Shown: one piece after another, positions 19,100 through 32,809 of the stretch | How positions within the stretch are numbered: the stretch's first letter is position 1 | How the letters are laid out: each line of letters opens with the position of its first letter | DNA from: Mercurialis annua | Lineage: Eukaryota > Streptophyta > Magnoliopsida > Malpighiales > Euphorbiaceae | NCBI RefSeq assembly: GCF_937616625.2 | Contig: NC_065571.1 | Span: 9,736,501 to 9,800,500, forward strand | Reading direction: 5' to 3' | Length of the DNA: 64,000 bases | Program-made: the position numbers and the translations under genes | The notes under the pieces: model-generated | Databases searched by the model: none | The model's input: only the letters and a program-made list of their open reading frames with translations | Told to the model about the DNA's origin: nothing

Positions 19100-20250
19100 C
19101 ATAATTTTTAGCATTTTTTTTTAATTTAAGTACAAATTATAAAACATCTTAAGTAGTAGCACAACCTCTCATTATGTGGCACATATAACATAAATATGTA
19201 AAACAATGTCTTTTTAGTGATCCTTACAACAAAAAACGACGTCATTTTTACCGACCTATAAAATAAAAAGTTTAAAAAATTGTGCTAATGGATGAGACAC
19301 TTTTTAATTTGTGTTTAAATAAAAAAAACACATAAGGTTGTGTTATATGGTGAAAATAGCCCTTTCTTTAAAGCAGCATGATATTACGTCTTCTTAGTCT
19401 AATGATTGAGATGATCTTCCATACCATATAATGGTTCAATTCAAAATCAGTAAAATATTTAACGGCTCAATTCAAAACTACACACAGTTATTACCCTCTT
19501 TTTGTTTTTCAAAAAGACAGCAAAATATTTTATCTTTTCTATCCAATGGTGGAGATAATTCTACATACTATCTAACAATTCAATTCAAAAGCATACATAA
19601 TTATTGTCCATCCTTTTAGTCCAACGGTGTACAAGATCTTGGGTACCATACAGCAATTCAAACCTTTGTTTTAAATAGGCCATTCATGCCTCATAGTTAA
19701 CCCAATCGTAACCAAGACACCAACTTACTATGTATTCCCGGTCTTATCGCCACAGAATGCTGAAAAACAACTTTTTTTTCATCCAAAATAAATAAATACA
19801 TCCCAAACCTAGCAGAAAATATTTTAAAATTAGGACTTAATAGCTGTCGCTTTGTAAAATCACCTTTTCTCATTCAAAAACTCTTTGCGAGGCCCGATTC
19901 ATAATGAAACACTCTCACACGAGTGAACTCTACAACTCAAGAGTAATAAAACAGGGTCGAGGTAAGAAAGTCCCCAACTGCACACATGCGGCAGCAGCAA
20001 AGGGAATTATCATCTCCAAAGCAAATAAGTTCATCCATTCATATGCTTCTTTGATACGGCATGAGAGAGCACATAACATTAATGAGATATACACACTATC
20101 ACAGCACATGCATATCTGCAGCACTAGGGGAGCTTAATCGAAAGGTGATCCAGGCAAAATGAACATGATAAGGTATTCTATCAAAACAACAGTACTGCAG
20201 CAAAATATTCCCGAGTCTCCTCAGCAGTGAAGATGGAAAACCGTACTGCA
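19100..20250. other. Intergenic, with the right part of the MULE-flanking repeat
   Basis: 19,385-19,640 repeats motifs GATGATCTT-CATA, TCAATTCAAAA and CAGCAAAATATTT and matches the sequence left of the MULE. No gene is recognised. The stretch from about 19,850 to 20,250 is probably 3' untranslated or downstream DNA of the DAWDLE-like gene. Confidence 0.5.
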
Positions 20251-20268
20251 GATACAAATTGATGTCCA

Positions 20269-23200
20269 TCAGGTTGTGGAGTTTTCGTGCAGTAGTACAT
20301 ATTCTCGGCTGCAAAAAAAACAGAAATTGACTAACTTAGAAATAAGAAGCGATGATCGGATAAAACGCAGAAATGAACACACATGAAACAGAATATCACA
20401 AGCGAATCTCCATTTATGATATTCAAAAATATTTTAAGCTCGCTAGTGAAAGAATCACAGACTGAAGAAAGTTGCTGGAAGAATACTTCCCGCATTACAT
20501 TAAGCAAAACTGAATAAATCTCTAAAAGTGAGAATGCATAACTAATGGCAATTTTACTAGTAACAACTTTACAGCATCATTGTGGAAGTGCCATCACTGT
20601 AAGTGCCAGCAGATGAACAAAACCAGTAACATTCATCTATTGGCTCTATTACCATCAAATAAATTGTCAGGGGAGATTATATTTTAGTCATAAATTATTG
20701 CATCATTTTACTTTTGGAATAGATATCAAGTGTTGGAATAGATAATCTTTTTTGTTAGTTCAATACAATGAACAATGGTTATATCTAAAGTTGGGCATTT
20801 ATGAAGCAAACTAAAATCCAGCTCAAGCAGTTCTCATCCATTTACCTTAATAATCTAACCGGTTAAGTGCACATTATACTTTATTCAAACAGCAACAAAC
20901 CAAATATTCAAATATCATTAGTAAAATGCATTTATCAAAAACATAGAAAATGCACCCTTTCTTTTGGGAGTTTAAACAAATATTACTTCCAAGATGTCAG
21001 ACATAATTTCCTCTTCTTTGCATCCCTACAGTCCCGTCTATCAGCAAAAAACTATAAGTGTGCCTTCAATGGTTTCTCTGATTTTTTCCCACGAAGTAGG
21101 AACAAAATTATAAGGAACTTTGTGTTGGTCAATCTAAGAAAGGTCACATATGCAATTTCCGTGTGGGTCTGAATTCTTTCAAGAGCAGAAAGTGAAATAT
21201 GTTTAATTCGGTGATGCAAAGGTGGAGAAACACAAAGCCCCATGAACCAAAGCTTACAAGAAACTCCTTAAAGTAACCACATTTCTCATATATTTTGAGA
21301 TATAGAATCCACTCAAAAATTCACAAATTCAATTGATCTGAACTTACCTAAATAGTACATAGCAGCCATAAGAACGCCCCATCAAAATTCTGATGGCATC
21401 ATCAAACTCAAATAACTTTCAACCAGTACAGTCAGAGTCCCAAATATTTCCTTCGTAAACTAACCAGTCTAATAGGTAACCTATCTATTATCAAGGGCAC
21501 TAGTATGCGCATAAAAATGGTATTAACTATTGGAAACCAACAGAAATTACATATTGCACTTCAAATATCAAATGAAAATCACGCATAGGAATCGCTAACC
21601 ACCGCCACTAACATTTAAAGGCATAAAAGTTCTAAGCAAAATTGTAGGCAATAAGAGATTAAAAAAAGATTATTTACTCATCCACAAAGGAATATTAATT
21701 AGATGCCTACCTACTATTGCCAAATTTAATTGTGTCTCTTTCAAAAAGCTCATAATAACGTTGGGGTTCGATGGGGTTCTCCTGCAAATACAAAAGAAAG
21801 TTATAAACAATAACAGCAAGGGGCTAAAGATAAAAATGAGAAAAAATGAATATATATTGCAACTAGATATACAGATATGCTGCTTGCTTACATTAATGAA
21901 AGTTTTGTTTGTACTTCCAAGATCCATTATATAAGGCCTACGATGGCAAATACAAAATCAAAAGATTAATTGAAGGTTAGGCTAATATACTCTTAATTAA
22001 TGCAAGTCGCTACAAATAACCACAAATCAGCTGATATCTTACCTTACTAGCTTTAATAAGGTACCATCAGGTTCCTTCTTTTCCACTCGCCTAAGAAAGC
22101 AGAAACTATAAATCAGAAAACTGACTCAAAATTTCAGCAGAAAAAAATAAGACCGCTGTTAATAGAGCTACCGGAATTGAATGACCGCATGTTGTTTGCT
22201 ACAAGATGGGTGGTCAGTAGGAATATCTGCAACCCTTCTTTCCCTCCCAAAAAGGTAACAGCTTTGGCGATGTATGTAAAGGGGCTCTGCTTGTCATTAA
22301 GCAACACAAGTATAAGCTGCTGAAGGAAGAAAAATGAAAAGCCTGCTTTGGTGATCATAAATACTACCAGTAAACATATTGCTCTCTAAGAGAACATACA
22401 GAGAAGTATATCTGGACCACAGAAGGGCAAGAAAACTCCCAAAAGCAGAAAAATGATGGGTTTAAGATTATTAGTCTGAACCATGATCTATATGCTATGC
22501 CAATTTCAAACAAATTACACTCAGCATCGAAACAACTTTAGTTTTGTAATCTACTTACGAATGAGATAAAGAATCAAATTAGCACTTTATCTGTTATTTC
22601 CTTTTTTATGCATTCCTAAGTACCAGAGGACCACGGGCCTATAGACCATCCACAGATTTTATGAAAATTAGATAAAAGACAACTGCATAAATTGATAGGT
22701 GCTTAGTTGACAAGAGAATCTTTTCATGGTTTGAGAAAAGTTCGCGATATCTTGTTTTGCATGGATTCGAGTGCACAGTTGCAAGAACATGCAACGATGA
22801 AAAAAGATTCTCTAGGATATACCATTCAACACTTCAGAAGCCTTGAAAACATAAAGCCGCCATCGTTTATCAGGTTTGCTAGCTTCGGGAGGCTCATTGA
22901 ACAGCAGTGTCACACCTAGTAAAGAAAAAACAAATTATCATGAAATGACAGAAAATTAAGCACAACTAAAACAGATATTAGTTAAAGGTTGCAGAAGTCC
23001 TATGTCAGGTCAAAACCACAAAAGAAAACAACGAAGCACGCAACAGGAAAAGGAAGTCTGCAACTCGCTCAGCAAATTGTCTGGACTGTGCAATCAAATA
23101 GAGCTCACTATCGAATCATGAAAGCCTACAAGTGGTTGCTAGAATTTTTCACATTGCATTACAAGTAAACTACACCAAATTAAATTGCACCATTAAAGAA

Positions 23201-25425
23201 CTCTATGATCTATCATATAAATAAAATTCAAAGTTGGATTTTATCATATTGACCACAAATAGGGAAGACAAAGTTTGATTTTATTCAAATCCACAAACCA
23301 GCCCCTATAAAAATGGGTAAACAGTCATTCCAGGTTAGTAAATGCACGTCAACATGGCCGATATACCAGTTTTGCAATCTAACTTAAAACAATTCAATTT
23401 TGACCCACTCGATTTCCAAAAAAGAATATGCAACTGAAATTTTAGAGTTAAGCAATTCCTTTGTTGACAAAAAATTAGATTAGCTAAATCTACATGCAAA
23501 GCACAACCATTCCAAAATTCCAATAAAAGATTCTCAAATACTAAACTATGCTTACAAATGCACATGTACCGAGAGCAAAGATGATTCCGAAACACCGACA
23601 AATACTTAATTACATGGAAAATTTCCAAGATGAAACCATAAGGAGTAGATAAGTTGCCTACCTTTAAATCTATTTGTTTCAGCAGCAAGTTTTCCAGACA
23701 GCTCAAATGAAGGTTGTTGCTGCTGCAGTTGCAAATATATTATCACAACTAAGAAAACTTAAAAAAACTAGTAACATTTTTCAATAGCCAACATAATGAT
23801 GCTTGCCGCCTTAATGCTCAAAATATAAAAATAAAGAAAGCGCCAACCTCACAGTGCCCTTACCTTTTGCTTTGATTCCAAGGCCTCCTCAGCAGCTTTC
23901 ATCTTAGCCAAAGCATCATCATCCTCATTTCTGCCCATCCAAACAAGCATCATCAAGCCTTACCATATTACCAGCAATATACACCATCATAATCACATAA
24001 AAAGGAGGAACTGAAAACATCAAGACAAACAATAATTATCTATGCAACAGCTTATTTAATCCATTCACCTATTTCCAGTAAAAACATAATGAATACAAAA
24101 GCCAAAGGATGACTAGAGAGCTGACATGGGTAAAAGAATCATACATCATTGTGCATATCATATGCACACCTCCATTATGTCACATTAATCATGAATAATT
24201 CTAAGAAAAAGTATACATTGCACTTGAGAATAATATCACCTATGTTTTTTCTTTCCCTCTCCCTTTTTTAGTAAAAATTGTAATAAAATTAGAACAAGGT
24301 CTTCTCTTTAGCATTAAGTAAGTGCAATAATAGTATCCCCATTCCGATGCTTTTGCTTACAAATTAATACCCATGAGGAATTTGACTTATTATCTAAAAC
24401 GAAAACAATACAACAAAAATAATGTCTTATTTTGCTGTGGCTAATCATTGAAATAAGTCCTTAAACAGCAAACATACATTACAAATACTTTGGTCCAAGG
24501 TTAAATGAGGAAACTAAGGAGGTAAAAAAGAAGCTTACGGTAGTTCAGACTCCTCGTCGCGTTGTCTCCTATCAGAATCTCGCCGCGGAGACCGAGATCT
24601 TTGTCTACTCCGGTGATGGTGATCCGACGGAGAACTTGACCTCCCATTTCTGGGCCTAGAATACTTCTCATCAACTGCATCTCTTTCCAACTTTCTATCC
24701 TTTCTCTCAGCTCCATTATCCCTATCCGACGGAGAATTAGACCTCCCATTCCTGAGCCTAGAATACTTCTCATCAACTACATCCCTCCCCAACTTTCTAT
24801 CCTTCCTCTCAGCTCCATTATCCCTATCCGACGGAGAATTCGACCTCCCATTTCTGGGCCTAGAATACTTCTCATCAACTACATCCCTCCCCAACTTTCT
24901 ATCCTTTCTCTCAGCTCCATTATCCCTATCCGACGGAGAATTGGACCTCCCATTTCTGGGCCTAGAATACTTCTCATCAACTACATCCCTCCCCAACTTT
25001 CTATCCTTTCTCTCAGCTCCATTATCCCTATCCGACGGAGAATTAGACCTCCCATTTCTAGACCTAGAATACTTCTCATCAATTGCATCTCTTCCTAACC
25101 TTCTCTGCCCATTCTTATCACTACTACTCCTCACATTCTCACTGTCCTCTTCTCTTTCTCTCCGACCGCCTCTATCGCCCTTGTCACGACTCCTCTCCCG
25201 CTCTCTATCAGAAACCCTATCTGTCTCTCGTCCCCTACGTGAACTCTTTACATCCTCTCTATCAGCTTGAGCTTTCCTCAACCGCTTTGTTCTTGGGGAA
25301 GGAGATCGGGACTTGTCTCGGCGGGGAGATTTAGTATGACTGCTGGGAATTTTGTCTCTTGCTTGAGGGGAATTGCCTCTCTGAGAATTTCTGTACCGTG
25401 CCGGTGGTCTAGGAGAGCCGGACAT
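20269..25425 (-). CDS. DDL: DAWDLE-like FHA-domain protein (SNIP1 homologue)
   Basis: Nine exons, all phase-consistent with GT-AG borders: 25425-24539, 23930-23864, 23722-23662, 22915-22823, 22286-22172, 22090-22043, 21937-21892, 21781-21711 and 20308-20269, giving 475 residues. The N-terminal 295 residues are basic and RS/RD/RE-rich. The C-terminal part is an FHA domain with YLFGRERRVADI, TDHPSCSKQHAVIQF, IMDLGSTNKTFIN and the closing REYVLLHEN, as in DAWDLE, which binds phosphothreonine and helps DCL1 stabilise and process pri-miRNAs in the nucleus. The N-terminus contains five tandem copies of a 34-residue unit, which makes the protein much longer than Arabidopsis DDL (314 residues). The start is the first ATG after a run of non-coding sequence and opens MSGSPRPPARYR. 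Confidence 0.95.
24618..25098 (-). repeat. 102-bp coding tandem repeat in the DAWDLE-like exon 1
   Basis: A 34-residue unit, LGRDVVDEKYSRPRNGRSNS followed by PSDRDNGAERKDRK, is repeated four times in full and once partly (starts at residues 110, 144, 178, 212 and 246). Copies two to four are nearly identical in DNA as well as protein, pointing to recent expansion. Confidence 0.95.
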
Positions 25426-25572
25426 CTCTCGATTTCGGAGATTGAATACGAGTTGAAGGTTTATCTGTTACTGAAGAGGTCCTATCATGGGATTTGAAGG
25501 GGAATGGAGAGGGTCTGGTGGTGGTTGATGAGGTTAGGGTTTAGGGATTAGGATGAAGATGAAGTAGGTTTG

Positions 25573-25601
<29 letters not shown>
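25573..25601. repeat. Poly(T) run of about 29 bases
   Basis: It lies upstream of the DAWDLE-like gene. On the minus strand it is a poly(A) tract, which could be the tail of a retroposed copy of the sequence at 25,603-25,790. Confidence 0.9.
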
Positions 25602-25603
<2 letters not shown>

Positions 25604-26054
25604 CAAAGATAACAATATATAAATTGGGCAGTGCTAAATAGCCCGAATTTACATGGACACAAAATAACCCGAATTCTTTTATTTTGCAAATAAGGCCAGA
25701 AATAGGTTTCACTTTGCAAATAAATCCTTTCAATTCTTGTACTCCGTGTATGCATTTATGTTTGTATACTTAATTGGCTCTGACTGAGTTCGAGAAACAA
25801 TTTTTTTTCTTTTACTGCCATTAATTAGACTCATGTTTGTGACAATTTAGCAAATATATTGTTAATTATTTTTACTTTAATTTTCTATTTGTTTATGAAA
25901 AATACTAACGAAATCTCTTCATTAACACGTTATTTTTTTTTAAAATCCAATAGTCTTTTTCTAATAGAATATTATATATTTTCTCAATTATATATAAAAT
26001 TCAAAATCTATTCTAAAAAATTATAAACATTCAATTATTATTTTATTAAACAAT

Positions 26055-26344
26055 AAGAAAAAGTACAAAATATGACCCTAATATATAACCCGTGTCTCAT
26101 GTTAGCACCTCATATATTTTGTATCTCAAAAATGACCATAACGTCTTGAAAAAATATCAAAAATGACCCTTTTATTAACATTTCCGTTTAATGTCATACA
26201 CATTTCTTTTTAACGCCGTTCATTTTTTTTGTGTTTTTTGATACTTTTTCACAACGTTAGGGTCATATTTGAGATCCGAAATATACGAGGTGCCAACAAG
26301 AGACACAGAATATACATGAGGGTCATTTTTTAACCTTTTTTCTT
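26055..26344. mobile_element. Inverted-repeat MITE
   Basis: The left arm has AAATATGACCCTAAT, TAGCACCTCATATATTT and AAAATGACCATAACGT. The reverse complement of the right arm has AAAATGACCCTCAT, TGGCACCTCGTATATTT and AATATGACCCTAACGT. Arms are about 100 bp around an AT-rich centre. It has no open frame. Confidence 0.85.
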
Positions 26345-28480
26345 AAAAATAATTGTCAGTTATACGAAAAAATATTTGTTAACTTATTTAAAAATAATAT
26401 TTAAAAATGAATAAGCCAATTTCGTAAATTAATGTTTAATTTATTAATATACAATTTTAGATTATTTAAATAATACTTTTCTCCTCTAATTACTCATAGG
26501 GCAATTTAATTATATCCGAATTTAATTTAGAGAAAGTCGTATGGTTAAATTCCGAAAATGTGTTAGTTAACTATATGAGACTGTTACGTGAAAAAAATTA
26601 TACCTTATGGAGTATTTAAAGTTGAACTAAATTCTATCTTTTTAAATTTTAAAATTTATGATAAAAGAGAATTTCACTTTAAATAGATTAAAAATAAATT
26701 AATTTCAACTATTTGGATCAATTAAACACCAAAAATTTATATTTATAGGGCCAAATAAGTCAGTTAGTCAATTAGGCCATTAAATTTGCATTCTGTGGTC
26801 TAACAAATTCGTATTTTGAGGTGTACAAATTTGGGAATACTTGACCTAAATTAAGAGAATTTTGGGTCTATAAATATGTCTTTTTAGGCGTACCATTAGG
26901 ATAATCATATTTTCTTTCTATAGATAATGCGGCTTTATCAAGAACTTTTTATATTGAAATCAAGTCGAGCTTGACCTCAAGTTGCTCAGATTTTATTCGA
27001 ATTTGACCGCTCAAATGTTATATGAACTCGAGTTTAAACTTGAAAATTTAAACTCATTTGAGTTTGTGTTCAAACTTGCATAATAAATCCGAGTTCAAGC
27101 TTGATGTAGCTCGGTTTAGGCGCAATTTGTTTAAATCACGTATTCTCTTCGGTCACAACATTTGTTGTTTTCAATTTATGTTAAATAGTCAAATACGACA
27201 AATATTAGTTTTTCAATTTTTACTAAATAAAGGTTTTATATTCATTAACTAATTAGTTATTTAATTAATCACTATTGTAATTAAAGTCCTAATTAGAATA
27301 GGTAGCTAAATTATCTCTAATTTAGTTTTTAGTATGTAAAAATAACTAAATTGTCTGCAAATTAGTAGAATACCTATCTTTTAGTTTGATTTAACTACAA
27401 AATTAAAATATTGTATTTGGTCAATATATTATTATTTAAATTTCTATTTTATTATTTTTAAAAATAGTATTAATAAAATTAAGTTAATTATTTAATTATG
27501 GTTATTATAAAACCAAAAGAAGAATAAATTCAGTATGGAAAAAATTTAATAACCGAATATATTATATTTACTTTTACAAAAATTCTTAACTAATTTAATA
27601 TTAATTATAAATAAAAAGTTGATATAATTATAATAAATTTACTAATATGTACATTGACGAATTACGTTACGAGCCACGTGCATAACACGTAATGCGAAAC
27701 TAGTATATAAAAATATATGTATGTATTATATTTTATAATAGACACTTACATTAAAAAGCAACACTTTAGCTGCCACTTACGTACTAATACCGATTCTTTT
27801 AATTGTAATTAATTATTTTTAAATAAAATTTATTTGATTCTAGAAAATTGTTCTATAATTAGTTAACTCCTGACAAAAGTTGGCTGACAAAATGTTATTA
27901 AATGTTATTAGTTTTTGTTTTTAATAAATATTTTAATTTGATTTAGTTAAAAAATTTATTTTCTATGAAACATATGATTAAACAAAAGCTTATATTTTAA
28001 TTCGTGCTATTATAAATTTATGTCTACATTTTCAGTTATATAATTTTTTTTAATAAAATACCATTTAATTAATTATTTTAATATTAATAATTTATTCAAA
28101 TATATATAAAGATAATTTTATTTACCATTATTTTTTAAACAAAAATTTAAAAGAAAAAGTTGGATTATGTATGGCTATATTCAATGATATAATAAGAAAG
28201 TATAGGATATTTTTTTGTGGAAGAAAGACATAGGTTATAGTACTATTAATTCCACGTCATAGTTAAAATGAGAGTCCAAATGGCTGTTAGTCCCATTATC
28301 TTATGCATCTTTAATAACAGTATTAATTATCAAAGAGAAAATAAAACAATTATTTGCTGTTTTTTTGCATAGATAACCTCAGCCATATTTTTAATTGTAT
28401 CAAGCTCTTTCGGGCTATTTTGTGTCCACAAATTTCGGGCCAAATAGAATTTTCCATATAAATTAGAAGAAAGGCCATCT
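26345..28480. other. Very AT-rich intergenic DNA with transposon debris
   Basis: No gene is recognised. 26,930-27,130 contains the CTCGAG/TTGAACT-rich text seen again at 56,820-57,200, an old repeat family. A Helitron-type end lies at 27,661-27,703. Confidence 0.5.
27661..27703 (+). mobile_element. Helitron-like 3' terminus
   Basis: A hairpin with arms ATTACGT and ACGTAAT is followed eight bases later by CTAG and then T. A short hairpin near a CTRR end is the structural mark of Helitron 3' ends. The matching 5' end was not found nearby with confidence. Confidence 0.45.
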
Positions 28481-28489
28481 CATGAAGAT

Positions 28490-28640
28490 GATGAGCCTTC
28501 TTGAAATAAAAGAGCTAACAGTGGACTTCGCGGCTACTAATTGAGCCATCCAATTACACATTCGTTTAACAAATTAAATACCAGTGGGTAATTTGCTAAA
28601 CGAACGGTAGCAATATTAAACGACAATCAAAAATAATAAC
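28490..28640 (-). pseudogene. LINE RNase H fragment
   Basis: Minus-strand text resembles the end of the RNase H domain at 31,783 onward: both share a FVKR-(T/M)-(Y/C)-N-(R/W)-MA core followed by VA-(T/A)-KA-like text. Stops and indels interrupt it. It is a third copy of this segment in the region. Confidence 0.55.
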
Positions 28641-31600
28641 AGACAAATTGAAAACATTACTTACCGTTGGTAACGGCTACTGTGATATAAGTATTACCTT
28701 GAATTTGCAGATAAGGAAAAAATGAAATGTCGAGATCATCCAAATCGATAATCACCAGAAAAGAGTACCTGAATATTTGATTCAAGATTATATTTAGTAA
28801 ATTTAAACTTACCTGATACTAGAGGCGGTCCACCAAATGTCCCTGTAGAGCGGAAGTAAGAGGGGCCACTTATATGGCCCCTCTTATAGAAAAGAACCAT
28901 GAAATACTAGAAAAAATAAAAGACATATAATTAAGTTTGGTTTCGTATATTAGCGTACTTATAAATTAGTGTCCTGCAAAAATTTATTTATTGAACCATA
29001 CGAAAATCAAAACTATGTCTAATTCATGGTTGATTACGAAAACCTAAAACTAATATCTAAATTAATATTATAAATATAAACACATTTTTCAAGAATTGCT
29101 CCATCTAACAAAATCTTTGCCGAGACATTAACTTATAGGCCTCTTTAATTATGTTGTTATTTAAATTTATTGGTAAAATAAGAATTTTGCACTTTTCCAG
29201 TCATGAGAAAACCGTTTTGCTGTAGATTATTTCCCTTTAAAATCTGATAGAAGGTATAGTCGATTTATTATTTTATATATGCATACAGTAGAAGAGGAGT
29301 TAAATTGAAAAGTGGATTATTTAGGAAGAATGAGTTATGATGTCAATTTAGTATTTAATAGAAGCCTAAAAATTAGGTCAGTTGAAAGGTGGGAGTAAAA
29401 TTTGAATTATATAAAAAAGATTGCAGTTTTTTTCTAGAGCACGCATATGGGTTGATTTTTGATATGTTCTTCTTCAGCTACATAAATCGTTGTCAAATTA
29501 AGATCTGCACAAACATATTAATCCAATTCCAGAAGGTCCCAAACTGCAGGTAAGTCAAATTTGAATTTTACGTAAAATCATTTTAATCTTTATTATCTGC
29601 TACTTAGAGGATTATATTTTATTTCATGGGTCTTATAATTTGGCTTGTGGGTTTGATTGATGTTGAGTATAAGAATACTTTGCAGATTCAGTATTTTAAA
29701 TATGCTTTTTACATCTTTACCCAGTAGTAATTATTACGCCTTTTACTTATGGATTATGATACTCTACATATTTTTTATTTATTTAAATTAAATCTTTGAT
29801 GTTTGCTATTTAAAATGGAAACTTAATTTTATCTATATAATTTATTAGAAACTGTAAAAAGATAGAGTTTTCTTATGTAAGAAGTTTTTAAGAACTGAAA
29901 AACACCCAAATGATACAGCAATGTACTATCATACATAAGTTCAGACTCCAAAACAGCATTCTTATTACCCTTCTACTCATCGATTAAATGTGGTAGTCAC
30001 TGTCATAATCATATGATTTACCTCTTGATTTTGCTATTGTGTTTTGTATTTTCAATAATGCAACTTCACTATTTACAAAAAATTAGTATATAAAAGCAAA
30101 CTGTGTTGAAATTAAAATGATGATATACAGCAAAAGATGAGATTCAGAGTCCCAATCCCAAATCCCACGGTTTCATACTCATATAAGTTCCTAAGATTTT
30201 TGGTTTTTAATATCCAGTTTTTTAACTTCAATTTTATGGCTATATATATAACTGCTTACCCTTTAAAAATCACATATCTCCGTTATTATCAGATTTTTAT
30301 AATATTATATTTCTATAATTCAAGTATTTTCCAGCATATTCTATAGATTAATTGACCATGTCTAATTGGTTATAAGCTAGCACAGGTAATGAGTATTTTA
30401 GTCTGCAAGAGGATAATATCAGATTGATAAATTTTAGTACATCTCTGTTCAATTCAGTGGATAAGGTTTTTGGGGTTCCTATTTTGTTAGTTTATGTTCT
30501 ATTTCTGGATATATAGATATCTGATTTATAAATTCTACGGTTGAAGTTAGTTGGGTATGGTTACTTTGTTTCTCAATGTTTAGTTGTGATTGCATTCCAG
30601 AATTAGTGCTGTGCATAATTGAATTTCTGTAATTTTGGTACTTTACATTTGTAAAAAGATTGATGAACATAGATAATCTGTTAGTAAATTTTAAAAGTTT
30701 ATCTGAATACAATGATAAAAAAATTGAGTTTCCCGCAAATTAAATGCAAACAATGAAACTATTTTCTGCAAATAATAATGAGCGTGAAGGTATCATTGTG
30801 GGAAGGGTTAGCCTATAGCCTTGGAAGTCTTTGTTCAATGCTTAAAGCTTCACTTGCTCTCTAGAGGAATCAGGTTAATTTCCTCATTTCCACTACATAT
30901 TTAAATCCCGGCTCATGTTTGTAGACGGATTTATAATGATATAAGTAAGTATTGTATTGCCTCGTCCTACGTTCCCCTATGCTTATTGTGTATTGATGTT
31001 TGCCTTTTATTGATCCATAATAGATATGCACTTACATTCTTTTGTACATATTACACCAATTAACACAGTAAATTCCTTCAATATTTGCAGATAATTCAAG
31101 AAGATTAGTCATTGAATTCCATTATCGTACAGTTAGCAATGGTTTCACGAAGAACTGTTGTACTAAAGTATTTTGATGGAGATTATACATCCCATTGCTT
31201 GGATCTAAAAGTTCTATGTATATTGTTTTGTAAAAGTACAATGGGCGAATTAGCGTACAATACTCGGGAAATTACAGAAGTATTTGACAATTAATTTATT
31301 ATTTTAATTACCATTGAAAGGAGCAACCTAGTCAAGTGAACACCTTCACAATTTTGGAGCATTGCTTAACAGATTTTAAGCTTCGTTATTGTTGCAGCAA
31401 ATATTATTTTAAATTTTTAAGATTATGCTTCTCTAATTTAATTATTGAATTCACCCCTGTTTGATCTATATTTTATGATTATATAATGTTGCAATGTCCA
31501 CTGGAAATTCCTAGCGTAGCAAAGCCATACAATACAAAACCAAACTTACACAGTTATCTTATGGAAACATGGAACAAATTTTGATTTTTTTAATATAGAC

Positions 31601-31780
31601 CTTAGATGACAAAGCAGAACTATGCATTGAGTATTATAGACCACGAATCACAAACATGAGACCCCAATATGTCAATAACTACTATTCAAGAAGCTTATTT
31701 TTTAAAAAAATTAGCAGATTAAAGCTGTACATATTAATTAGTGTCTATAAACACCTGAAAAGTATAAATTATAATCAAAT
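28641..31780. other. Intergenic; possible spliced non-coding transcript, no protein gene
   Basis: A perfect 12-bp-arm hairpin (TAAGAGGGGCCA, loop cttata, TGGCCCCTCTTA) lies at 28,857-28,886. Around 29,440-29,550 an exon-like stretch ends CTGCAG followed by GTAAGTC, and acceptor-like TTTGCAG occurs near 31,085; none of the pieces has coding character. The 60- to 77-codon frames here lack domains. Confidence 0.3.
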
Positions 31781-31782
31781 CT

Positions 31783-32235
31783 TTACATGGAAGTGATGAG
31801 CCATTGTAGTAGAAGATTGTGATTTTCCCCTAAAAATGAGTCATACAGGGCCTTAGTGGCTACTTTATGAGCCATCCGATTATAAGTGCGTTTAACAAAT
31901 TGAGAAGTACATGATGAGAACAAAGTTGCTAAGCGAGTTGAATCAATTATTACCACCTCAATACTTGAATCCGATAGAGGCTCACCATTCATAGTATCTA
32001 TAACATTTTTTGCATCACCCTCAATGAGCACATGTGGAAACTCCATACGCTTGGCAAGCAACAGACTCTCCAACAGAGCGATAGCTTCTAATGCTATTGG
32101 CGAGAAAGCACCATATATTTTTTTGGTAAAGCAAAGAAATGGAATGCCAGAATCATTTGAACATACCACGCCAATAGATCCTACATGATCACTCGAATTT
32201 AAAGCAGCATCAAAGTTTAGCTTGATTGTACCTAT
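31783..32235 (-). pseudogene. LINE RNase H-like domain
   Basis: The sequence reads TIKLNFDAALNSSD, GVVCSNDSGIPFLCF, ALEAIALLESLLLAKRM, LIEGDAKNVIDTMNG and FVKRTYNRMAHKVATKAL. This is the RVT_3 type of plant LINE RNase H with conserved D (NFD), E (EAIAL) and D (EGDA). It is largely open but cut off from the reverse transcriptase. Confidence 0.8.
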
Positions 32236-32809
32236 TATAACCAGAAGAGTAATGTCATTGGATATTCAAGATATATGAATACTATGTTAAGGAATAATGG
32301 ATAATCATTTGACCTGAAGCCTAATAACACTTGAGTCTTAGTTATCCTGAAATACTTATTTGTATTTCCTTGATAATCTTTTAAGTTTATGGCTGATACT
32401 TATTTCTGTCATTGATTTTCTGTTTTTGCCATTAAGGATAGTATGTGTATGTTGGTCAATTAATTTGTTTGAACTGATTTTCGTTACCAGGTATATCAAA
32501 AAACTCAACATCAAAGTTTTTGGTAGAATATGGGTCTAGCGTGGTCAACTTTAAAAATTATTAAAGATCTAGGTACTGGGCTTTATCTTATTTCTCACCA
32601 AAAAAGTCTTTTGGTTACAATTTTTATTGAAACTAACAGTGCATTTAGTTGAAAGTAACCCAGTATAGTGATATAGTGCAAAATCTGGATTCTTCCTTTT
32701 GTGACAGTTTTAAGCATTATGCAGTGTTGTTTTGACAATTTTATTAAACCATTATTCTTTAACTACATACACTTTGCTAGCAGCAAACTCTCCAACAAGC
32801 AATAACTTT

